Assembly: GCA_036937835.1 (NCBI GenBank)
Contig: CM072870.1
Location: 21,604,001-21,668,000, forward strand
Source: Pampus argenteus
Taxonomy: Eukaryota; Chordata; Actinopteri; Scombriformes; Stromateidae
Reading direction: 5' to 3'
DNA length: 64,000 nt
This document shows positions 44,801-56,537 of this stretch, piece after piece. A model generated the notes under the pieces. It saw only the letters and a list, made by a program, of their open reading frames with translations. It was not told the DNA's origin and did not search any database. The translations under genes were made by a program, and so were the position numbers. Position 1 is the first letter of the stretch; each line of letters opens with the position of its first letter.

Positions 44801-47730
44801 CTTCACGTACCTGTGAGACACAACAGTTATCAGAGAACATTATTTGGAAACCCAGTGGTTAGCTGCTGTAATTATCTTTTGTGGTCCATGTAGTTTTGTG
44901 ATTTCTGTATGTGGTCCTGATTGATGGTTGGTTTGTGTAATACGTACCACTCCTTGACCGTCACCTCCATGATTCCCTCTCCGATGTCGGACAGTTTGAA
45001 CTGGACGATGGGTCCTCGGCTTGCTGCAGGACGAAAACGCCAGCAACACAGACGATTACATCATCACACTGATGCACAAACTGGTGTTTTTAAAACCTGT
45101 TGATCTGGAGTCTAAAACCTTCCTGACAGACAGACTTCAGCACAAACCACACCAGAAACAGGTGAATATAGAGGATCTGTAGCGACCAGCTCTGAACTAC
45201 ACTGATTATAGAGCCTTAAAACACACTCAGTACTCAGACTGGGACAATATGGCAAAATATCAAGATGTTTTTCACAATATTAATTGTATTTCCCTGATAA
45301 TGCACATTACATGACAAATCAAACAATAAGCCAAATATGCAGAAGAAAAATAAGGATAAAGAAAAGTTGAATTTCATAATTTCTATTAGGAATATCTGTA
45401 ATATAATGAGTTCATGGATACCATCACATGTTTCTGGTCCCAGTACTTCAGATTCGTGGCATAACCATTTGTCTAAATATACTATAATGACATTTAGTAA
45501 ACAGTTAACATTCATATAAATGTAGTTGCATTCACTGTCCTTTCAAAATTTATTAAGTTTTTAGCAAAACCAAATTGTGTAATAATAAAATAACATTTGA
45601 TGAGGGTGCACATCATCACATGAATCAATACCGGTGTATCGTCAAATTACAACAATAAAAACAATAAAAAAGGTGCAGGTATGAGGGAGCGGGTGACTGA
45701 GGACTCACCTGTAGCCGTGTGCAGCGCTCTGCTGTTGAACATCTGCAGGTTTCTGTCACATCTGAAGACGATCGGCTGCAGACTTCGGTCACATCTGAAG
45801 CTTTGCGGCCGGAAACATCGGCGGCGGTACTGCAGACTCAGCTGACAGGAACAGGAAGACACAAGAGACACATCATCACCTGTACAGGTACACACAGTCA
45901 GTATTTCAGAATCAGGTTTATTGCCAAGAACTGTGCCGCGGTGCGAAACAGTTTCACTTTTTATTCTAAACTGGAACTTTTGTTCAAACATCGAAAGAAA
46001 ATACTGGAACTGTAACATCTTCAAACATCAAGACTATAAGTGCAAGACTGCTTGAAGCAGTCTGTAGTTGTATGACTGTCTGTAGTTTGCCTTGTGATCC
46101 AGCAGAGGGCGTTCTTAAAATTCACTATCAGCTTGACTTATCAGTAAATTAAGATAATAAATAACAATGGAGAAGGACACCAGCAAGCAAAGACTGATGC
46201 TGATTGGATAATCATGACACTGAAGCGTCTGAGAAGCAGTGTGGGGCAAAATTACCAACGAAGGATCAGACTGTTTGCCACACACAAGTGAGGCAGCGGA
46301 GGCATCAAACGAGCAGAGCAGCTGTGTGTCGACATATAAAGACTATAATGAACGATAAGACACTCTCTGACTGCTGACAGACAGACGTTGTTCCCATACA
46401 TGCTGATGCTGGTCTCAAATTACTTGTTACTTCCTGTTACTTCAGGAAGTTTAAGTAAATTAGCTGACTTGAGCCCTGTTTCTTTACACTATGGTTATTT
46501 ACATTTTGACAAATAAAGTCTGCTGAAACAGCTGTTAGCGGTGTAACGTATGTGTAATGTACAGACAACTATCTAGTACTGTAATACTATAAGAGTCTCA
46601 TCTGTACCTGAAGCAACACGCCCACACAGGTTGTTTGTTGTTTGTTTGTTTCTCCTGAACAATAAATCCAGTCTGATCTCTGAAGACGGAAACTGAAAGT
46701 CGTTTGTTTGGATTCTTGTGTTTTATTTCCTTGTTCTCAGTCTTAATTCTATTATATTTTTCGGCTGCAACTAATGATTATTTTTATTTTCAATTAAACA
46801 AAAAAATAATAATCTCCAAATGAAACATGTTTTTCTGTAATGATGTAATATCTTCATAATGCACTTAAAGTTTAATCAGACTGCTGAAGCCTCATATCAG
46901 CTTCACATCAACTTTTAAAAGCATTTATTTTTGCATGAGATGACTGTGTGGACACACTGTGGTTTTTGGCCTCCATCACGTTGAAAGTACATCTGAAGGA
47001 TGTCTTTAAATAACCAGTATGAACGATGACAGCGAGGAAAACCTGTCGGTGCTCATATGGTTGGTTTAAAAACACACTGGAAACATTGTGAACCTGTCCT
47101 TTAATCTGCTGATTAATCGATTAGTTGTTTAGTCCAGAAAATGTTTCCCAAAGCCCACGATAATGTCCCCAAATGTCTTTGTTTTGTCCACAACCCAAAT
47201 ATATTCAGTTTACTGTCACAGAGGACTAATGAAAACGATTAATCGATTATCAAAACAGTTGGAAACTAATAAATTAACGGAATATTTATTGCAGCTGTGG
47301 ATTGATTATTTATCAGAACATGTTTGTTTAAAAGTTTATCTGTGAGTGAAAGTTATGCTAATAAATGAAGTTGCATCAGCAGCAGGATATTGATCGATTA
47401 CCAATTCAGACTGATGAGTCCAAACCTTTATTTAGACACATTACTATTATTATTGTTATTCTTCCTATTATTATTATTATTGATATTGTTATAAACCGGA
47501 CTGTCTGACAGGTATTAGCTCTGTGACCGGTCAAGATGCTAACAGAAGCTAACATGCTAAGCTAACGAGCTGCCTGAGTGACGGGCTGATGACGTCACTC
47601 GCTAGCAGCTCCACCGTTAGCAGCAGAAGCTAACAGAAAACAGACAGACGGAAACAGTGAAAGGTTTAAAGTGCACTTTTCTCACCAGCCGTCTGAATAC
47701 ACTGAACGAGCCTCTGGTCACCGCCGCCAT
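41870..47730 (-). CDS. dbt: Branched-chain 2-oxoacid dehydrogenase E2, dihydrolipoyl transacylase (11 exons, 492 aa)
   Basis: Exons on the minus strand: 47730-47686, 45841-45709, 45023-44948, 44810-44629, 44528-44401, 43779-43542, 43338-43172, 43080-43003, 42896-42705, 42622-42551, 42037-41870. Phases close to 492 aa (human 482). Residues 1-60 are an Arg-rich mitochondrial targeting sequence. The lipoyl domain (about 62-140) has EVQSDKASVTI with lipoyl Lys106. The E1/E3-binding domain is about 175-213 (ATPAVRRLAMEN, GTGKDGRILKEDIL). A Pro-rich linker leads to the acyltransferase domain with FGYCDEIDLT, HNIGLAMDTLQGLLVPNVKN and the active-site SADHRVIDGATM (His462, Asp466). E2 forms the 24-mer core of BCKDH in the matrix and transfers branched acyl groups from E1-bound intermediates to CoA in Leu/Ile/Val breakdown. 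All key residues are present. Exon 2 has a duplicated FRCDRxLQ in the transit peptide. AATAAA overlaps the stop codon but is too early to be the likely poly(A) signal. Confidence 0.97.
45906..46010. repeat. Possible interspersed repeat tail
   Basis: CAGAATCAGGTTTATTGCCA resembles the end of a widespread fish repeat (CAGAATCAGATTTATTGCC). Only this short piece is recognisable, in dbt intron 1. Confidence 0.3.
46890..46985 (-). repeat. Dispersed repeat, family B (copy in dbt intron 1)
   Basis: The minus strand has GATGGAGGCCAAAA, CCACACAGTCAT, GATGTGAAG and TATGAGGCTTCAG, matching the 25380-25450 copy block for block. Confidence 0.6.
47105..47305. repeat. Dispersed AT-rich repeat, family A
   Basis: Begins GATTAATCGATTAGTTG, has AATATATTCAGTTTACTGTC in the middle and ends CGATTAATCGATTATCAAAA with AATAAATTAACGGAATATTT. 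The two ends are partly complementary. Confidence 0.6.
47590..47597. promoter_or_regulatory. dbt: CRE-like palindrome in dbt intron 1
   Basis: TGACGTCA about 90 bases inside intron 1, within the CpG-richer 5' end of dbt. Motif match only. Confidence 0.3.
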
Positions 47731-47733
47731 CTT
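47723..47733 (-). promoter_or_regulatory. dbt: YY1 element over dbt start codon
   Basis: The minus strand reads AAGATGGCGGC, the canonical YY1 core, with the dbt ATG inside it. It supports the start at 47730. Upstream (toward 47785) there is an inverted CCAAT within a CpG-rich patch. Confidence 0.6.
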
Positions 47734-48094
47734 TGCTCTCTGCTGCCGCTCCAACGTCACAGCACGCCCCTCTCGGCAGCCAATCAGCACGCAGCGTCTT
47801 GTTCTGCTTCACATCCGGCAGACAGAACGCGGCAGTGACGCGGTGCTGCCATCCGACGGCCGGCGGTGGAACAACGTCATCACAATATACCAAAACAATA
47901 AGTAAAAAAATAAAACAAAAGTTTTAATTTTAAAAAGGCACCAGCTACAGACTATTAACACAGAACAGGTTTCCATGGCGATAGTTGTTTATTCTGTTAG
48001 TCCACAATTTATTGCCAGACCTCTTGTAGCATATATCGTAACAACACCATGACTACAGTATATCCCGTACTTTAATAATTACTGAAGTTATTGC

Positions 48095-48420
48095 ATTTTC
48101 TTTGTCCACTCTAAACTTGCATTTTCTCATCTCTGACTGCTTTAAAGTGCTCAGATTCACTCTTTGCCACTCAAAGCTAGTGTGTTCATGTTTTTGACTG
48201 CTTAAAGCGCGCAGAATGGCTCTTTTTCTGCTCTAAACTGGCATTTTCACGTCCCTGACTTTGAGATTTAAAGTAATTAGTTATGTTTATGTGTGTCACC
48301 GCTTAAAATAAATAAATAATAAATGTTTTTGCTACTTATGGGCACTAAACCTTTATGTTCATGTCTCTGAATGCTTTAAAACATGCTGAAATCACTCCTT
48401 GTCTGCTCTAAACTGGCATG
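48095..48420. repeat. Diverged ~60-bp tandem repeat
   Basis: About five units share a CTCTTTGTC-xx-CTCTAAACTGGCAT start and a TCTCTGACTGCTTTAAAG middle, beginning near 48100, 48162, 48221, 48332 and 48391. Units differ by 20-40 percent, so this is an old array. It ends in a short (AT)n run. Confidence 0.65.
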
Positions 48421-51244
48421 TATATATATATATATAGATAATTAATCATCATCCTCATGTGTGGGTTCTGATTATTGAAAACAGCACAAACGTTTTCTCA
48501 CACCGAACGTGTCGTTGAAACATTCAGAAACAAGCAGCTACAGACGGCTCAAAGCTTTTGTGAATTCATGTCTGCAGTTTGTGTCAAGAGAAGAACACAC
48601 AGCTTGAATAATGTGTTGCATGTTTGTTCCAGGAAGAAACAGCTGAGTGCAGATGACAAACTTCACAGTCACCAGGTGAGTGTGTCTCTTACTCATTAAG
48701 GAGAAGGATGAACCTGGTGGAGAAAGATTTACTGTGTATTCCAGGAAGCAATTCAACAATCCGTTAAATGAGCTTCCAGACTGTGGAGGATAAATTAGTG
48801 ATTTAAGGACGTGTGAGGTGGAAATCACATGTAAATCACATGAATGGAGGCTGAGAGCTGCAGGAAAACCTGCAGACTGAAGAGCAGCAGGAGAGATATC
48901 ACACACACACACACACGCACACACACACACACACACACGGTAGATCCAACAGCTTCTGTATGTGTGTATTGTAAAATTAAAGGTCCAATTAGTTGAGTTG
49001 TGGATTCTGAAAACTCACTGCAGTTAATTTGTAAAGTGAAAAAGAGTCAAAATGTTCTCTACAGTAAACTCACAGTCACAAACAAAAAAAAAAAAAACAA
49101 ACAAACAAACTTCAACTTAAATTTAAATTTTATACTTCGATTTTATACTTGTAAACTCCCTCAAACTAACTTTCTACCCTTTTGATTGTATAACTTTAGA
49201 GCCCTTTAGATTTTAATTTTACACGTTTAAGCCCCATAAAACTTTATTTTATAGTATGGTTTTGTACTTTTAAACTTCATTTGTTATATTTAAACTATCT
49301 TAAATAAAAACTTTCATTTTTTTTCATGATTTTTCCTTTTGTTAAATATTTTATCTTTCATTAATTTCAATGAATCACTGACTGATGATCTTCTGATTAG
49401 TCATCAATAATCCCATCAAAGCTTTATCAATGATACCAATGACTGACGAGCAGCTTCACATTAAAATTAAAACACATCTGAGAACCTTAAAGTTTCTAAA
49501 CTTTAAACTTTTTTACTTAGGCATTAACCACTGACCTGAAAAGCTCCTTAAACTTTAATTTCTGTTAAAAAACCTCTTTAAACTTTAAATTTGTTACCTT
49601 GGACTCATCAATCATCTGTTCAAATTTAAGTACATAAACATACAAAATTCCCTGAATTTTACCTCCAAAAACAGGGATCCTAAAAAGTGAAAAATTCCTT
49701 TAAAAGTATAAACCTTTAAACCATTTTAAATGTCACTTAAAATGTGCATGTTCTACCTTTAAAGCCCCTTAAAATGTAATTTTATTATTTAAGGCCTTCA
49801 TAAGATCATAAGAAGACCCAACAGTAATATTTCAAGAATAGTATTATATAAATATTTTTGTGCATTTTCCATATTTTCTGTATTTTTTAAACTTTAAAAT
49901 GTACTTAATCTTACTTAATCTGATGATCTTGGATTATTTTCTGTCCTTTTTGTTGATCAGTGAACGTATTGACACCAGTGATCAATGTAGTTTCTGATTA
50001 ATAGTAAAACACATTTGAGAACTTCTTTAAAACTCTGTATTGTTTTTCACCTCTTTACTTTTACAGCACGTTATATAAAATATCTCTGCCCACTTGGTCC
50101 CACATTGATCATTAAACTCTGATGTTCAATTATGATGATCACTCATCAATAAACCCATGACTCATTAATGACGTCATGTGATCAGCAACTTCTTATTAAA
50201 AGCCCAGAGGGATCAAGATTTAAGTATCGATTGGGATCACTGATTGATTTCATCAATTGATTGATTTTCGAGCTGCTCGCAGTCATGTGATCAGTTTATA
50301 TCAAATCAGCACTTCACACTTTTAACAAGCTGTGATTGGCTGCTAACAGACCTCATCAGTCTGCTGTTTGACCCTGATTAACTACTGATATCAGTCCTGT
50401 AATCAATAATCAGTCAACATAAAAGCACTTAATTTCATCCCTTAAATGTTCTTTAATCCAAAATCTCCATTAAATCCTCCTTAACTGTGAAACAGCTGAA
50501 AATCAATATATCTGTTGGGTGTTTATGTTCTTTATGCAGGTTTTCAGGTTATTCATGTTAAATAAAATATTAAAAAAATATATTAAAATGTAAAAATACA
50601 GGAAATGTTTTTAAATAAATAAGCAAAAATGTATGTCTTTGCAAACTATAATAAATAAATAAATAAATAAAGTTTATAAAAGGATAAATTACATCTCCTC
50701 TTGTATGAACCACATGGGACCAGCAGGTGGCGCAATGACACCACCAAATCTAAATCTAAAATATATGAAACCTATATCATCAGAGCATCAGAGCAGCAAA
50801 TTATCTGTAAGGACAAATTCTCAATCAATCAGTTATCAATATCATTGATGTGACTGCAGTTTAGACATACACGAGTCTTTCTGTCAGTTTGATATTTGCT
50901 TTTTGTAAATCCTGGATTGAACTGCAGTAAACATACATTTCTAGAAACCTCTAATGAAACATGTCACAGGATCAAAAGAAAAAAAACCTCCAGAAAATAA
51001 AGTCACTGCAGTTTATCAGATTCATCAAAGTTTCTGCTTATTGATGAAGATTATTGACCTCTGACCTCTGAGTTAAATTTAAGGATTATTTACAGGTGAC
51101 TGAAAAAGATTTTAAAAAAGACATAAAATGACGAGATTCAAGTTGACTTTAGGCTTTTTAATAAATAGATTTACCCCCAAAATAGGAGTTGCAGTTCAAC
51201 CAAAATCAGAAATCGTGGACTAAACTTGTAAACAGGATTATTTT

Positions 51245-51440
51245 CAGTTTAAGCCCTGGAGCAGGGACCCCTCCATGCCCCATAAAACCCCTTCATCAGT
51301 CTCCACCCCCCCCGTGGACCAACCCTGAAACCATCCCTGTGTCCCGGGCGGTTATCTCGACCTGTTCCAACATGTCCTGCAGGTTTCACTGCTGCAGTGA
51401 CCCCGCATGACCGCATGGGGGCGTCTAACACCTGGTTCTC
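51245..51440. other. GC-rich patch upstream of gadd45b
   Basis: Composition jumps from AT-rich to C-rich (ACCCCTCCATGCCCC, CCCCCCCCGTGGACC) for about 200 bases, 1 kb before the gadd45b promoter. No domain-like frame or splice signals are convincing. It could be a regulatory element or a repeat scrap. Confidence 0.3.
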
Positions 51441-52006
51441 CTCTGCAGACATGTGAGACAACATGTGGTGTGAACACATGAAACATGCAGCAGGACGAGC
51501 GTGACTCTCTGCATTTATTTATTTACATAAACGTTTGCATCCATGAATATGAAGCTCATATGTTTTATTATTCTGGTATTATCATCCCTCTGACCCGGGA
51601 TATTTTTAGCCCGGATGGAGGCCAACACAAACTGTCTGCAAGAAAAACAAAAAAAACACATGTATGAAATAAAAACCTGGATTTCTAATGATTTCTAATC
51701 ATATTTTTCTCTATTATTTTTAACACTGCTCTTGCACAACCTGCAGTTAGTCGTTGCACAAGGCAGCTCGTGCTCTGGCACGGGGCTGGTCACCTGCTCC
51801 AACTTCCCTCCCGTGTTTCTGCAAGAACCAGACTAAAAAAAAACCAAAAAAACCGAAACAGCAACAAATGTACGGTTCTCTACGGGTGTATATCGGTGTT
51901 TGCTGCGAGGCGTGATGAGGATTGTGTCGGTTTGGAGGCTTTTGGTTGTGATCCAGGTGAATGTCTCAGTTTTTCCTGACAGGCTGAGCAGCAGTGAGGA
52001 GGGCCT

Positions 52007-52265
52007 GGAAATTCCTTCAACTCCCGGCAAACAAACTGGGAGAGTGTGAGGAGAAAAGGAGAAAGGAGAAAAGGAGAAGGGGGGAAAGCGGGGGATTCTC
52101 CGAAACCACCCACGTGGGATCACCGGCGTCTTCAGCGCGCTCAGCCAATGGGCGCAGAGTACGGGGGCTCTATTGACAGGAGCGGACCAATCAGAGAGCG
52201 AGTGTCCGTGCGAGGTGACGCCCGCTGCCGGGAGAATAAAACCTGCGTGTTTCGGCTTCAACAAG
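52007..52265 (+). promoter_or_regulatory. gadd45b: gadd45b promoter with kB-like and CCAAT sites
   Basis: In order: GGAAATTCC (52007-52015) and GGGATTCTCC (52092-52101, fits the kB consensus GGGRNNYYCC), CCAAT at 52145 and 52187, and a weak TATA-like AATAAAA (52235-52241). The inferred start is near 52265, leaving a roughly 185-base 5' UTR. The region is CpG-rich. Mammalian GADD45B is a known NF-kB target, which fits. Confidence 0.6.
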
Positions 52266-52449
52266 CAGAGATCTCGCTCACACTCACAGACTCAGATCAC
52301 AGACGCGTCGCTCTCTGACGGATCTTTGCACCGAGCTGGATTACATTTCACTGGGACTTTATTCCGGGAATATAACGGAGCAGCAGCCTACAACGCTGTG
52401 GATATTACTTATTATCCTGGATTTTGTGGATTATTTTACTGACTTCAAC

Positions 52450-53377
52450 ATGACTCTGGAGGAAGTCATTGGATCCAACAGCACCGAGAAAAAGTAAGCG
52501 TCCGATGCGTAATTACGCACTGGCACGAGTGTCAGATCACATCATAGTGCAAGAATATAACCCTCAATCGTGATACACAGACTGTAATCTTGTGTTTTAT
52601 GTATTATATATAGTATAGTGATACTGATAGTGCAGTATTTGTGTGCTCGCTCTGCGGGTTTCGGTCACGTTTCTAACCGCCTGTGTGTGTGTGCAGGATG
52701 GAGACGGTGAGTCAGGCTCTGGAGGAGCTGCTGGTCGCGGCTCAGCGGCAGGATTGCCTCACTGTGGGAGTCTACGAGTCCGCCAAACTCATGAATGTGT
52801 AAGTACATGTTTCCACCGCTGCATATTATTTATACCATCTAACAATAACCCAACATGATGATGATGGTAATGATGATGCTGACGTTAACCGGGTCTGTCC
52901 TCACCCCTGCAGGGACCCAGACAGCGTGGTTCTGTGCGTCCTGGCCACCGATGAGGAGGATGAAGATGACATCGCGCTGCAGATCCACTTCACGCTGCTT
53001 CAGGCTTTCTGCTGCGACAATGACATCAACATCCTGCGGGTGTCCGGTATGCGGCGGCTGGCTCAGCTGCTGGAGGAAGACACTGCAGACAGCAACGGCA
53101 ACGAGCCCCGCGACCTGCACTGCATCCTGGTCACTGTAAGTCCACTTTAATTCCGTTTAGAGCCGGTATTTACCCGGTTGTAGTGTTTGAAACAGCTGCT
53201 TCTATGTGATATTAATAGTAATTAAATGTAGTAGATGTTTAACCGTCATCCCGTCTGTTGCAGAACCCTCCGGTGCAGCCGCTGAAGTGCCAGGCTCTGC
53301 AGGACGTCAGCAGCTTCTGTGAGGAGAGCCGCTGCAGGAACCAGTGGGTTCCCTGTCTGGACCTGCAGGACCGCTGA
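52450..53377 (+). CDS. gadd45b: Growth arrest and DNA-damage-inducible protein GADD45 beta (4 exons, 160 aa)
   Basis: Exons 52450-52493, 52697-52798, 52913-53135, 53264-53377. Phases close to 160 aa, the same length as human. The protein has the L7Ae/L30e-like GADD45 fold: ALEELLVAAQRQDCLTVGVY, ESAKLMNVDPDSVVLCVLA, the acidic loop TDEEDEDDIALQIHFTLLQ, AFCCDNDINILRVSGM and RDLHCILVTNP. The end, CEESRCRNQWVP...LQDR, matches the beta paralogue (human CEESR-NQWVP-LQER) better than alpha or gamma. GADD45 proteins are stress-induced small adaptors that bind MTK1/MEKK4, MKK7, PCNA and CDK1 and affect p38/JNK signalling, cell cycle and DNA demethylation. The four-exon layout is the family's. The exon 2 acceptor follows a short TG run. 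Confidence 0.97.
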
Positions 53378-53881
53378 ACCGAGTCCAACCGAACCGACTC
53401 AGACCGCTGCGGAGCGGGGCGAAGAAGTGGAAACAGTCCAAACAGCCGTCCTCGTGCAGAAGAGGACTAATGGCGTTTGAAGAGAGTGAACCGGACCGGA
53501 CCGGATCGACCCGGCCTCGCCGCCTGATTAACGTGAATGATTTGCGGGGCGTGTAAGCTGCCGGTACCGGGCGGGTTCTGGAGACCCGTGCAGGAGGGTC
53601 CAGGTCCTGCACACATGTGGGACTGGGGGGGCTTTTAATGAACTGTCACGTGACTTGAGTGGATGAACTGAGCTGCACGTGAAGCTCCGGACTGAGCTGC
53701 AGGTGAGACAGCTCAGCTCTGCTCACCTGCCTGCTGACACGCGAACTGAAGCGCAGCAGCTAGAGAGCACGTGACGTCACCGTCTCGTTATTTGTGACGC
53801 ATGCGTGGTCACACACTGACCTGTTTATGTGAACTGAACTTATGATATAACTCATGAATTCACCTGTTTACTGATCTGATG

Positions 53882-53887
53882 AATAAA
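53882..53887 (+). terminator. gadd45b: Putative poly(A) signal of gadd45b
   Basis: AATAAA about 505 bases after the stop codon, giving a compact 3' UTR. I saw no earlier canonical hexamer. Confidence 0.55.
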
Positions 53888-56506
53888 TGATTAACTGAGA
53901 AGTTATTGATTTCTGAGTATTTCATCCAGGAGCTGTGTGTGCGTGTGTGTGTGTGAATCATCATTTTGCAGTGATGAGTCACGTTTAATAACCATATAAC
54001 TATGAAAGTATTTCAGAGGTTTTCCCTTTTGATTTTTAACATGTTGGTTGGATGTTCAAACTCACCTGAGTTTGTTTTAAACTCAGAAGCCAAAGTTTCT
54101 AAACATAAATATGTTGGTCTGAACATCTCATGGAAATCTGCAGACATGTAGTTTCTCTTATAAAAAGAAGAAATATTTTCACTAAAAATGCCCAAAATTC
54201 ATTGGTTCGTTCTTCCATTTTGACGCCCAAAAGGGTCACATTAAGTAGATAAAGTCTTTTTGTTCCTTTACTTCCATCACAGCTCAACAGAGAAACACAA
54301 CGAGTGAATCTGATGCTAAAAGACAATGAAATGATCAAAGTGTGTGAGAGATGTTGGAGTACCGAGGCTGTCGTCTCTGCAGGAGGAGTGTGTCGGTGGA
54401 GATCTTCACATCGTCTTGGTTTCCATGGTGACGTCTGGTGTGTGTGTGTGTGTGGAGGCAGTTTGTTCTCATCATGTGGGAGTCAAACCTCCAGTTGTGC
54501 TGCTGCCTTGCTCAAAAGGGTTTTAGTTCGTCAAACTGAAACTCAGCTGGGTAAATGAGAGGGGGAGTCCCGGTGTTCAGGTCAACTATCTGCACTACAG
54601 TTCTGACAAAGCTGCACGTTTTCCTGTAAAATGACACATTTTTTCTTTTTTAAAATCTTTCTTTACCTGATTTCTTTTTTTTTTACATTACATTATAGTA
54701 AGTTAAAAAATGTATTCTTTACTGATTATTAATGATAAACAAGATGATTTAAAGTGAAGAGTTATCTAAAAAGGTACAATATTAAAGAACTTGAAGATTA
54801 TGGAAAACACACATGGCGTCAAATATAACTTTACATGTATGTTGTGAGAGATTAAAGGTTGTCAGATGTTGCAGAACCAGCTGTTGCTTCAGTGTTTCAC
54901 CTCCGGCGGGTCTCATCAGTATGTTTCTCTCCTTTTGTCAGAGAATAAAAGAGTATCTGCAATGAAAAGACAGGTGAAACTAGCCTGGAGTGTGTGTGTG
55001 TGTGTGTGTGGGTGGGTGGAGGGTGGAGGGTGGGGTACTTTGAGCAGCAGAGAAACAAAAGAACATACAGCTTCAGTTTCTCTGGCTAGCAGTTTCCCCC
55101 TGATTCCAGTCTTTATGCTAAGCTAATGCTAACTGGATACCCAGGATCCAAATGTTGGTTGTCCTTTAGGTGACGACGTCTTTGTATTTCAGCAGCGACA
55201 GACGCTTTCAGTCCCTCTTTTCTTTTAGAAGATGGTTTGGAGGAGGTCATCTATATCTAATGCTAACCGAGTTTGAGATAAAGCCATAAAGTTTGATTAA
55301 ATGAGTTTAAATTAGCTGATGTTAGCTTAAGTTAGCTTGTATCTCTAGCTATTCAACGCTGCTCGTCTCTTGTGTGATTAGCCTTGCAGATAACAGGATA
55401 ACATGTATTCTTATATTATATTAAATATATCTCATTTAACATATATATAAATATACAGTATATATAAAGAGAGACAACATTGTGTGTTGGCGTGAGACTG
55501 AAGCTCTGCCCGTGATGTCACATCCTCCTGTCACATCCTATTGTAATGGGGACTCCACTGCTCTGCTGACGCATGTTTGTTTTGGCAGCCAACCTGTCCC
55601 TGCTCCGACAGGTGACTGACAGCTCAGCTCAGCCAATCAGCTGCCAGCATAACACAAAATACGGTATCATAAATTAAAAATAAAAATATCACAATAACAC
55701 AGTAAAAACTATCTGAGCCCACACTGAGTTTTATGAGTGTCTGTTCATCATGGAGACTTTGTGACGAAGCTTCTTTCACACATTTCTGGTTTTGACGTCT
55801 CTCAGCAGCTCGGCTGGTTTCCTCTCCACACGCTGCTCCCTGCAAACCACTTTAAGTAGAGTTTACTATGATTGTAAAGTGCTTCTTGTTTCTTTTAAAT
55901 TATTAAACATCATGAATACTTCATCTTGTTTTCAGCAGATAAACGGATCAAACTCTCCAGAAGAAGTGTTGTGATTGGTCGGCTCTGCAGAGGAAAAGTT
56001 TCTGGACATTTCACAGAAGTTGCTGTTTGGTTAAGCCCAGTATTAGATGGTTGTCACAGTAACGTAATATGTAATATTATATAAGCAGTTGTAGCATGAG
56101 GAGGACCTGCGACAGATCTTAATACAAACACCTCACACCTTCACTGTACACATGTACAAACATGGACGTCACAACACTAATCTGACAGACACGTCGCCTC
56201 TGATCTGATGGAAGGAATTTATGAACCGCACCTGCACACACACACCTACACACCTACACACACGCGTGTATTGGTATTCTGTCTACGTACACAGAAGGAA
56301 GGATCAGGGAGTGTAGGAACCTGGGAGAAGGCATGTCGGTCCTCATAGTGCAGTACTGATAGAGTACAGATACTTTACAGATACTGCAGTACTCCAGTTT
56401 ACACTTCTGATACTTTACTGCAGCTTCTTTACTGCATTACATTTCTTCGACAGCTGGTCACTTTGCAGATTCATATATTACATTTTGCATTAGGTAAACA
56501 TGGCTG

Positions 56507-56509
<3 letters not shown>

Positions 56510-56537
<28 letters not shown>
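56510..56537. repeat. (TA)n microsatellite
   Basis: About 14 uninterrupted AT units in the flank downstream of gadd45b. Confidence 0.9.

Larger units (their letters stand above)
47731..52006. other. Gene-free region between dbt and gadd45b
   Basis: The dbt promoter (to about 47870) lies at the left. Then follow a diverged tandem repeat (48095-48420), a (CA)n run (48901-48938), and a long AT-rich stretch with no plausible exon. A GC-rich patch of uncertain role lies at 51245-51440. Confidence 0.55.
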
